Assembly (NCBI GenBank): GCA_964632995.1
Contig: CAZWDL010000008.1
Span: forward strand, 28,307 to 92,306
Length of the DNA stretch: 64,000 nt
Source: CAZWDL01 sp964632995
GTDB taxonomy: Bacteria > Bacteroidota > Bacteroidia > Chitinophagales > Saprospiraceae
Reading direction: 5' to 3'
The notes under the pieces were generated by a model. The model was not told where the DNA came from. It saw only the letters and a list, made by a program, of their open reading frames with translations, and did no database searches. This document shows positions 1 to 7,761 of the stretch, in pieces. Position numbers and translations under genes: made by a program. Positions within the stretch are counted from its first letter, which is position 1. Every line of letters begins with the position of its first letter.

Positions 1-1792
1 GGGGGTGGTATTACTGACGATTTCCTTCCAGCCATCTTCGGTTTTGAGGACGCCGCGGGATTTGAAGTTTTGGTTATCGGTGGAAATGAAGAATTCCACT
101 TCGGTGGGGAGGAAGACCCATTTATTCGGAAGATGCAGAAAATCGACACGCAGGCGTTCAGCCATGAGGGTCTGGCCCAGGTCGATGGTGGCCTGAAAAT
201 CTTGTCCTTCCACGCCGACCATTGTCTGCAGATCGCCGGCGTCGCCGGGCAGGCCGTCGGTCAGCAGGCTGTCGGCGCCGAAGCGGGAGTTGGGCGCAGG
301 GGTCATCTGTACGGGTTTTTGGTAGGCAATGTGTTCGGAGAACTGGTTTTGGCGTTCCACCTTGAAGAAGTCAGGCGTGTCGTCGAGGCGGTTTTGGTGT
401 TCCTCTAGTAATGCCAGAAGTTCCTCTGCGATCTCGGAGTGGGAACCACTCAGGTTGTTGCTTTCGCCGATGTCGTTAGAGAGGTCGAAAAGAAGGGGGA
501 GTTCGCCGTTGAAATAGTCTTTGCCGGTCTGGCTGTTTGTGCGGATATGCAGCTTCCACTTGCCGGAGCGAACGGCCTGCAGGCGGTTGCCGGGGCCATG
601 GTAGAAGAAAGATTTTTCCACCTGCAGGCTGTCGGGATACAGCAATAAGGGGGTAATATCTTTACCATCGGCGGGGTAGTAATTCTCTAGCGAAATCCCG
701 GCCAGTTGCAGTAGGGTGGGGTAGAGGTCGAGGGTGCTGCTGAGGGCGTCCACTTTACGGCCGGGCTCGATGTTACCGGGCCACCAGGCGATGGCGGGTT
801 CGCGCATGCCGCCCTCCCAGGTAGAGCCCTTGCCATCGCGCAGCGGGCCGGAGGAGCCGCCGTCTTCGCCCTTGATGATCCAGGGGCCGTTGTCGCTGGT
901 GAAGAAGACNNNNNNNNNNGCCCTTCATGCCGCGCAGGTGGGCGACGGCGCGGTGGCCGAAGCGCTCGATATCGCGCGGGATCCAGTAGGGACCGTTGTC
1001 GCTGGTGAAGAAGACGAGGGTGTTTTCGGCCAGTCCGAGTTCTTCGAGAGTTTTGCGGATCTCTCCGGCGCTCCAGTCAATCTCTTCTACCACATCGCCA
1101 TAGGGGCCTCGTTCCGATTGGCCGGCGAACTCAGGGCCGGGATGCAGCGGCACATGAGGCATGGCGTAGGGTAGGTAAACGAAGAAGGGCTCATCCTGGT
1201 GCCGCTCGATGAACTCAATCGCCTGTTCGGTATAGCGGCGGGTCAGGGTCGCCTGATCGGGCATCACTTCCAGTGTATCATTACCCTGCATCAGCGGGAT
1301 CTCCGGGTGCCGGGGCGGTAGCATATCGTTGCTGTAGGGCAGACCCAGGTATTCGTCGAAACCGTTTTGCAGGGGCAGGTAGCTGCTGTCGGTAACCCCA
1401 AGGTGCCATTTGCCGAAGGCGCCGGTGGCGTAGCCGGCCTCCTGCAGGCGCTCGGCAATCGTTGTCTCCAGCGGATGGATGCCGCGGACCGATTTGGGAT
1501 ACAGCACCCAGTCAAACCCGGAATAGGCCGGATAACGGCCGGTGAGCAGACTGTAGCGACTGGCGGTGCAGGCGGGGGAGGCGCTGTAAAAATTGGTGAA
1601 GCGGACGCCCTCGTCAGCCATTTTATCCAAATTAGGCGTTCGGATAACAGGATGGCCGTAGCTGCTTAGGTCGCCGTAGCCCAGATCGTCGCAGAAGAGA
1701 ATGACAAAGTTAGGCGGACGCTCGGAGGTGTTTTTTTGGCTGCAGCCAAAAAATAGGAGCAGGACGAAAAGTGAGGGGAGAATCTTATCCAT
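1..1792 (-). CDS. Lipoprotein sulfatase, 3' end beyond window, broken by an assembly gap
   Basis: Predicted extracytoplasmic sulfatase (alkaline-phosphatase superfamily) that hydrolyses sulfate esters, probably on glycans. Reading leftward from ATG at 1792: lipobox LFFGC (Cys17), metal-binding CDDLGYG near 34-40, and the signature CTASR at 75-79, whose Cys75 would be converted to formylglycine. Ten Ns (910-919) break the gene. The same 23 bases lie on both sides (887-909 and 993-1015); overlapping them keeps the frame open through TSDNGPW and DGKGSTWEGG into a C-terminal beta-rich, discoidin-like stretch that runs off the left edge, at least 562 residues without a stop. I therefore read one gene. 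The substrate cannot be assigned from sequence. Confidence 0.85.
910..919. other. Assembly gap (10 N) flanked by a 23-base duplicate
   Basis: The 23 bases coding for VFFTSDNG(P) end the left contig (887-909) and also occur inside the right contig (993-1015). The right contig continues for 73 bases (920-992) into a different sulfatase-like sequence. This looks like an assembly-graph branch at a motif conserved between sulfatase paralogues, with one contig end following the wrong path, rather than a true gap in the genome. Confidence 0.75.
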
Positions 1793-1996
1793 AGGATCTG
1801 TGCTTTGGGCTTTTCGAGGAAATTAAAAAATTAAAGGAGAATAAACACGAGAATACTTCGTGGGTTATTAAAAAGCACATCTTTCTGCTTCAAATATCAG
1901 AATTATCATATTGCTGCTCATCAATGCATTTACCGGTATGGCAAAACAAAACCTCGTGCTTCGCAAAAAGTCGTATTTTTCCGCAAAAAGAATACT

Positions 1997-4129
1997 ATGC
2001 AAAGATACACCTCACTGGTCACCATCTGCTTTTTATTACTGTCAAACATTGTACTCCTCGCCCAGGACATGCCCGTCTTCCGCCAATGGCTCGACGCGGA
2101 GAACCTGCTGATCGCCCGCAACCGGGAACTGATTCGATTTAATGTACCCAGCGGGGAGGAGACGCCCTACACGGCGCCCGCAGACGCCACGGCTTACCTT
2201 CCCGATTCCGTGTCGGCAACCTGGCGCAACAGCGTTTTTACCGGGGAGCGGGACAAAGTGGTGATCGTCGAAAACGGCGATCTCTTCCTGGCCTCGCAAA
2301 GTACAAAATCGTACCGGCGGCTGACCGCCAGCAAAGCGGAAGAGCAAAATCCGGCTTTTTCCCCGGACGGCCGCCACATCGCCTACACCCGCGCCGGCAA
2401 CCTGTACGTCATGCACCTGGAAACCGGCATGGAACGGCAGTTGACTGACGACGGCTCAGAGATAATTTACAATGGCTACGCCTCCTGGGTGTACTATGAA
2501 GAAATCTTGGGCCGCAGCAGCCGCTATAAGGCCTTCTACTGGTCGCCCGACAGTGAAAAGATTGCCTTTCTCCGCTTCGATGATTCACCGGTACCTACCT
2601 TTCCCATCTACCACCACGAAGCGGAGGATATGAGTCACGGCTACCTGGAAGTCACCCGCTACCCCAAGGCGGGCGATCCGCTGCCGGAGGTGCGCCTGGC
2701 CGTGGCCAATGTGGAAACGGGCGCCAGCACCTGGATGAACACCAACCCCGACCTGATCTACACCGCCTGGGTGTTCTGGACGCCCGATTCCGATCAGCTC
2801 TTCTTCCAGCAGATGAACCGCGACCAGGATACCCTGCATCTCTATGCCGCCGACCCAGAGACGGGCCGCCGCCGCTTTCTCTACGAGGAAACCCAGACCA
2901 CCTGGGTGACCTTCTTCGAAGACCTATACTTCATGGATAACGAAAGCGGCTTCATCCTGCGTTCCAACCGCGATGGCTGGTACAATCTCTACCGCTACGA
3001 CCGCGCCGGCAACCTCCTCAATCAGATCACCGATCTCGACTGGCGCGTCACCAAACTGCTCCACGTCGACGAAGGCGAACGCCGTATCCTCTTCGAAGGC
3101 ACCGGCGGCGACGGTACGCAGCAACACCTTTTTTCCGTCAACTTTGACGGCGGTGAACTTATCCAACTTACGAAAGGGGAAGGCATGCACCGCGTCTCCA
3201 TTTCGCCACAGGGCGATTACTTTTTTGACGATTACAACAACCACATTGTGCCCGGTCTTCGAAGGATCTACAACACCTCCTCAGGTGAAGAACTACACGA
3301 GCTCGGCCGCCGCGAAACCGATCCCAACGCCGAGAAAGGCATCCGGGTGGAACACTTCACCGTGCCCAGCACCGACGGCTTCGACCTGCCTGCCTACTGG
3401 GTGCTGCCGCCCGACTTTGACGAAAGCCAACAGTATCCTATCGTTTTCTCCATCTACGGCGGCCCCGATGCCGGCACCGTCTACAAACGCTACCGCGATT
3501 ATACCGGCAATGAGCAGGTCAACAACGGCGCCATCCTCTTCTCGGTGGATCATCGCGCCTCGGGCAAATTCGGCAAGAAAGGTCTCGACTACATGCACCG
3601 CAACCTCGGCAAGTGGGAGATGCACGACTACATCGAAACCGTCAAGTGGCTCAAGGAAAAGCCCTTCATCGACAGCACCCGCATCGGTATTCAGGGCGGC
3701 AGCTACGGGGGCTACATGACTGCTATGGCGCTCACCTACGGTGCCGGCTACTTCACCCACGGTGTCTCTCGCGCTCCGGTGACCGACTGGCGCCTCTACG
3801 ACAATGTCTATACCGAACGTTACATGGACCGGCCGCAGGACAATCCGGAGGGCTACGAATTTGGCTCCGTGATGACCCATGCCGATCAAATGACGGGCGA
3901 GTTGCTGCTCCTGCACGGCACCATCGACGACAATGTGCACCTGCAAAATACCATCCAACTGGTGAGCAAACTGCAGGACCTGGGCAAAACCTTTGACCTG
4001 ATGCTCTATCCCGGCGGGCGCCACGGCTGGGGTGGGGCCAAGCGGGTGCATTCGGCGAAGATGACGGAGGAGTTCTGGAGGGAGGCGTTCTGGGACAGGG
4101 AACCGAAGCAAATGCCCGGACAGGATTGA
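1997..4129 (+). CDS. S9B dipeptidyl-peptidase IV family serine protease
   Basis: Secreted or periplasmic peptidase that would release N-terminal dipeptides. 710 residues, the usual size for the family. Residues 1-22 form a signal peptide ending LLAQD. Residues about 30-440 are the DPP IV beta-propeller, including WVYYEEILGRSSRYKAFYWS, the region carrying the N-terminus-binding Glu residues. The C-terminal alpha/beta hydrolase has nucleophile Ser569 in GGSYGGYM, acid Asp at 644/645 in HGTIDDNVH and His676 in GGRHGWGG, so the triad is complete. The GG before the Ser replaces the commoner GW. The gene stands alone between the divergent sulfatase and a repeat element. Confidence 0.95.
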   Translation: MQRYTSLVTICFLLLSNIVLLAQDMPVFRQWLDAENLLIARNRELIRFNVPSGEETPYTAPADATAYLPDSVSATWRNSVFTGERDKVVIVENGDLFLASQSTKSYRRLTASKAEEQNPAFSPDGRHIAYTRAGNLYVMHLETGMERQLTDDGSEIIYNGYASWVYYEEILGRSSRYKAFYWSPDSEKIAFLRFDDSPVPTFPIYHHEAEDMSHGYLEVTRYPKAGDPLPEVRLAVANVETGASTWMNTNPDLIYTAWVFWTPDSDQLFFQQMNRDQDTLHLYAADPETGRRRFLYEETQTTWVTFFEDLYFMDNESGFILRSNRDGWYNLYRYDRAGNLLNQITDLDWRVTKLLHVDEGERRILFEGTGGDGTQQHLFSVNFDGGELIQLTKGEGMHRVSISPQGDYFFDDYNNHIVPGLRRIYNTSSGEELHELGRRETDPNAEKGIRVEHFTVPSTDGFDLPAYWVLPPDFDESQQYPIVFSIYGGPDAGTVYKRYRDYTGNEQVNNGAILFSVDHRASGKFGKKGLDYMHRNLGKWEMHDYIETVKWLKEKPFIDSTRIGIQGGSYGGYMTAMALTYGAGYFTHGVSRAPVTDWRLYDNVYTERYMDRPQDNPEGYEFGSVMTHADQMTGELLLLHGTIDDNVHLQNTIQLVSKLQDLGKTFDLMLYPGGRHGWGGAKRVHSAKMTEEFWREAFWDREPKQMPGQD

Positions 4130-4135
4130 TCGTCT

Positions 4136-4370
4136 GTCAGGCGGCGCCTTTCTGGGCCTAACGATACCCCAGATCTACAGGAGATTTGACCTCGGAGAGG
4201 TCGAATCTTTGTAGTAGTAATGTTAGAGAGGTGTTAATTCCGACCTCGGAGAGGTCGCATGTAAACCCTCCGGGCATTTGAAATATGCGACCTCTCCGAG
4301 GTCACTAAGAAATATAGGATCGGGTTAAAAGATGTGGGGAGTCGTCAGGCCTCCCTGGGTGCTTCTTGAC
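4136..4370. repeat. Intergenic repeat element with inverted ends, short version
   Basis: The left end (4136 on, GTCAGGCGGCGCCTTTC then the block CTAACGATACCCCAGATCT) is matched in inverted form by the right end (about 4330-4370). Inside are three copies of the palindrome GACCTCGGAGAGGTC (near 4190, 4240 and, inverted, 4288). A longer relative with the same ends lies at 30828-31367. No coding capacity. It behaves like a MITE- or REP-type element. Confidence 0.7.
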
Positions 4371-4550
4371 TTTTGCAACAGGATTTTTACAGACAGGATT
4401 GCAATATTGCTGATTAAAAAAATGCTTATTCAGTCTGGAAAACACTTAGATTGCATTTGTTGATATATAACTGGTTATTAGGTTTTTATAAGGAGGTTTT
4501 GACCCGTACTTTGATATTTTATCCTTTTTAGTGGAGGTCACAATGGAAAA

Positions 4551-4592
4551 TGTCCAAGGGCGGCAAAAGAACTGTCCCTATTTTTAGGTACA
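4551..4592 (+). promoter_or_regulatory. 42-bp bipartite motif, copy 1
   Basis: TGTCCA at 4551 and TGTCCCTATTTTTAGGTACA at 4573, exactly 22 bp start to start. The second half is an imperfect inverted repeat (TGTCCCTA / TAGGTACA). It ends 24 bp before the ATG of the secreted protein at 4617. The same layout recurs at 14560, 20112 and 37592. Role unknown: operator or unusual promoter are both possible. Confidence 0.55.
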
Positions 4593-4616
4593 TTATTCAA
4601 ATATGTTATTTTTATA

Positions 4617-7600
4617 ATGACTAAAACCCATGCCGTGGCCTCCCTCTCTTCTCAATCCTCGTTATTCCTCAGCTTGCTGTGTATGGCATCCGCCGGTTTA
4701 TTTGCCCAGGAGACGATTTGCTATCCCCTCGCGGAAAATTTTAACGCCGGCAGCTCCGGGGTGGTTACCCTGGAGCCGCTTGCCAACAGTAGTGGACAGA
4801 CCGGTGATTTTATCAGCACGAGTGTTCCGTCCAACCTATGTCCGGATAACGGCCAAATGCCGGCCTACCGTTTTGAGGACAACGCCGGACTTGGCTTCGA
4901 TAATAGCGAGGGCTTTATCGATTGCGCCTATACCGCAGAATTCACTGTGAATTTCGAACAATTGCCGGCCAGCACCTTTTTCGAGACCCCCTGGATATGG
5001 GTACTGGGCACTACGGCCGCTGATGAAGGACTTTTCATCTGGCGGGATGTGCTCTTCGGAGGATTTTACCTGGAATTCTGGGAGGGAAATAACCGTCTGA
5101 AGTCGGTGGCCATGGAGGATTTCAACACTTCAGACTGGTATCACTTTACGGTTACCCGCGACTGTAACGGTCAAATTGAGGTTTATCTGAACTGCACTTT
5201 CTTCACAGATTTTGACGACAGCAACTACGGAATACTAAGGATGGGGGCCGACCGGGGAAATAAGATGGTCTTCTTTCAGGATGATCCCTCCGTTCTTGAG
5301 GGCGACGCCTCTCCGGGAAAGGTCAGAAACATCAGGATTTCCAATTACGCGATCCCTGCGCAGGAAGTAGCCGAACGTTGTGATTGCCTTTGCGAAAGCA
5401 TGTCGAGTACCTGCTCTGTGGAAACTACTTTGGAGCATACGACCTGTTTGCCGGAAGAAGCGGGCACTTTCCGGGATACCTTCCCCGTGGCGTCCCGATT
5501 TTGCGGTTGTGCTTGTGACAGTATTGTGACCACCGTAGTCACGCTGTCGCCGGAGTCCGATTGCACAGGTATCTGCACCGATACCCTGCAGGTGGATACG
5601 ATGCTTTGCGCCGGCGACTTTTTTCTGTCTGGACCGGTAGAGCGGGATACGGTGCTGTTCGCCCCGGGACCCTCGGGCGGTGATTGCGATACGATCTGGC
5701 GCTACAGCATCCGGGCGCTTTCCGTCGAACCCGCGTCGATAGAGGCGAATATTTGTGGTGGGGAACGTTATGTGTTTGGGGATACTACATTGACCACATC
5801 CGGGACTTACACAAGAACATTCTCATCGGCCGCCGGCTGTGACAGCACGGTCACCCTGCAGTTACGCGTGCCGGAAATGCCGGTGGATACTCAGCGGCAG
5901 CAAATATGTGCCGGAGCGTCTTTTCTCGGCACGACCATCCTCCGGGATACTTTAATATGCCGGACGCGGACGGCCGTTTCGGGCTGTGATTCCACCGTCT
6001 GCTATCAATTGGAAGCGATTCCCGTGGCGCGAACGGAGATCGAAGCCGGCATTTGTCCGGGGGAGAACTTTGCCATCGGCGATACCTCTTTTTCCAGTCA
6101 GGGGACCTACACCCTGCGCTTTGCGACCGCAGAGGGTTGTGACAGCCTGGTCACCTTGCGTTTGCAGGAACTTGGCGGGGAGCTGTCTGCAAAAGATACC
6201 AGCCTCTGCGCCGGAACATTTTTCCGGGGAGTGCCGATCCTACGGGATACCAGCTTTTTAGAAATCCGGGAAAACGAGTCCGGCTGCCGGGATTCTGTGC
6301 TTTATCGCGTGCAGGTCCGACCCATTATCCGGGATACGGTGCAGGCGGTGATCTGCCCGGGCGAAACATACATCTTCGGCGATACCACGCTTGCACAAAC
6401 CGGTAGCTACACGAAAAGCTTCACCGCCGCTAACGGCTGTGACAGCCTGGTGACACTCGAGCTCCGGCTTCGGGAAACGCCCGGCGTGCAAATTACAGGC
6501 GATGCTATCCTCTGCGCCGGCGAACCGGGACGATTGGATGCCGGCGCCGGCTTTACGAATTACGACTGGAACGACGGCATGGCTACCGGCCGCCTCCTGG
6601 AGATCGACGACAGCGGCGTCTACGCCGTAACCGTTGTTGACGGCAACGGCTGCCGCGACAGTGCGCGCGTCGAAGTGACGGTTTCGCCGGAAATACTGAT
6701 CGATTTCAACATCAACCAGCTGGAGTCCTGCCCCGGCGCCCGCGACGGCGCCGTCTCCGTGCTGATCTCCGGGGGAACACCGCCTTTCACCGATTTCGAA
6801 TGGTCCGGCGGCCTGCAGGGCAATCCTGCCTTCGAGGTGACGGCGGGCCGGTATGACCTCACCGTTACCGATTCGCTGGGCTGTTCGGCCACCGCGGCGC
6901 TCGACTTTCCGGCGCCGGAAACATTCGACCTCGAAATCATTGCCGGCAACCCGGTCTGCCCCGGAGCGGCCGACGGATCGTTGCGGATAGCGGTTCAGGG
7001 CGACACCGGACCTTATCTCTACGCGCTGGACGGCGGCTCTTTTCAGAGCGATTCGGTCTTTAACAATCTGGACGACGGGGCCTATGAGGTGCGGGTACAG
7101 GATATTAACGGCTGCATCGAAACCCGGACCGTTGCGCTCGATGCGCCGGAACCCTTCGATCTTTCTGTGACGCCCGCCGAAACCCGGATCGCGGCCGGCG
7201 AAAGCGTACAACTGACCACGACGACCTCCCTCGACTCACCGGCCTCCATCCGGTGGACACCCGCCGCTTCGCTCGATTGCGACAGCTGCCGGGTGGTGAC
7301 CGCCGCTCCTGTAGAAACCACAGCATATAGCGTGAGGATTATGGATGAGAACGGATGCGCGCTATCGGCGGAAGCCCTGGTCGAGGTGATGCCCGCTGAT
7401 ACCCTCGGCTCCCATTCTCTATTTGTTCCGAATGCTTTTTCACCCAACGGGGATGGGGTCAACGACCGGCTGGAGGTATTCACCGGTAAGGAAATCGTCG
7501 AGGTCCGCGCCTTCCGGATATTCAGCCGCTGGGGCAGTCTCGTGCACGAGCGAAGCGCCTTTTTGCCAGGTGATTCCCGGGCGGCCTGGGATGGAACCGT

Positions 7601-7706
7601 AAGCGGCCGGGCGGCGGATGCAAGCACCTATATATGGACTTGCAAAGTGGTATATAAAAACACGGAAACCCGACAAGAATCCGGATCGGTTTTGCTGATC
7701 CGCTGA
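4617..7706 (+). CDS. T9SS type B (CHU_C) secreted protein with LamG-like domain
   Basis: Large cell-surface or secreted protein, 1029 residues. Signal peptide about 1-31 (ending GLFAQ). A LamG/concanavalin-like region at about 35-255 carries EFWEGNNRLKSV and WYHFTVTRDCNG. A Cys-rich segment follows, then about four copies of a module with C-G-E-x-Y-x-F-G-D-T and A-x-G-C-D-S at about 375-620. Next come SprB-like modules ending in DSLGCSA / DINGCIE (about 700-840). The C-terminal sorting domain starts at VPNAFSPNGDGVNDRLEVF and ends GSVLLIR, which sends it through the type IX system after the Sec pathway. Likely an adhesin or surface-structure component; no catalytic domain seen. The 42-bp motif lies just upstream. 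Confidence 0.9.
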   Translation: MTKTHAVASLSSQSSLFLSLLCMASAGLFAQETICYPLAENFNAGSSGVVTLEPLANSSGQTGDFISTSVPSNLCPDNGQMPAYRFEDNAGLGFDNSEGFIDCAYTAEFTVNFEQLPASTFFETPWIWVLGTTAADEGLFIWRDVLFGGFYLEFWEGNNRLKSVAMEDFNTSDWYHFTVTRDCNGQIEVYLNCTFFTDFDDSNYGILRMGADRGNKMVFFQDDPSVLEGDASPGKVRNIRISNYAIPAQEVAERCDCLCESMSSTCSVETTLEHTTCLPEEAGTFRDTFPVASRFCGCACDSIVTTVVTLSPESDCTGICTDTLQVDTMLCAGDFFLSGPVERDTVLFAPGPSGGDCDTIWRYSIRALSVEPASIEANICGGERYVFGDTTLTTSGTYTRTFSSAAGCDSTVTLQLRVPEMPVDTQRQQICAGASFLGTTILRDTLICRTRTAVSGCDSTVCYQLEAIPVARTEIEAGICPGENFAIGDTSFSSQGTYTLRFATAEGCDSLVTLRLQELGGELSAKDTSLCAGTFFRGVPILRDTSFLEIRENESGCRDSVLYRVQVRPIIRDTVQAVICPGETYIFGDTTLAQTGSYTKSFTAANGCDSLVTLELRLRETPGVQITGDAILCAGEPGRLDAGAGFTNYDWNDGMATGRLLEIDDSGVYAVTVVDGNGCRDSARVEVTVSPEILIDFNINQLESCPGARDGAVSVLISGGTPPFTDFEWSGGLQGNPAFEVTAGRYDLTVTDSLGCSATAALDFPAPETFDLEIIAGNPVCPGAADGSLRIAVQGDTGPYLYALDGGSFQSDSVFNNLDDGAYEVRVQDINGCIETRTVALDAPEPFDLSVTPAETRIAAGESVQLTTTTSLDSPASIRWTPAASLDCDSCRVVTAAPVETTAYSVRIMDENGCALSAEALVEVMPADTLGSHSLFVPNAFSPNGDGVNDRLEVFTGKEIVEVRAFRIFSRWGSLVHERSAFLPGDSRAAWDGTVSGRAADASTYIWTCKVVYKNTETRQESGSVLLIR

Positions 7707-7761
7707 TCGTGGTGAAGAAAAGCAGAAAATAATTTCATTCATCTTTTGAAAACCTGTCCCA

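Noticed and set aside
1..1792. Two tandem sulfatase genes separated by the N gap
   Set aside because: The 23-base duplicate and the smooth join of family motifs favour one gene; two genes remain possible until the gap is sequenced.
4551..4592. 42-bp motif as an ordinary Bacteroidota promoter
   Set aside because: A TATTTT box and an upstream TTG are present but the spacer is about 26 bp, longer than the usual 19-21, and the inverted repeat is not part of that consensus.
6258..7211. 317-codon open frame on the minus strand inside the CHU_C gene
   Set aside because: Shadow of a GC-rich coding region; no domain, and the + strand reading has clear SprB-like repeats. The same applies to long antisense frames at 3293-4111, 33956-34903, 38526-39434, 39465-40499 and 56504-57265.
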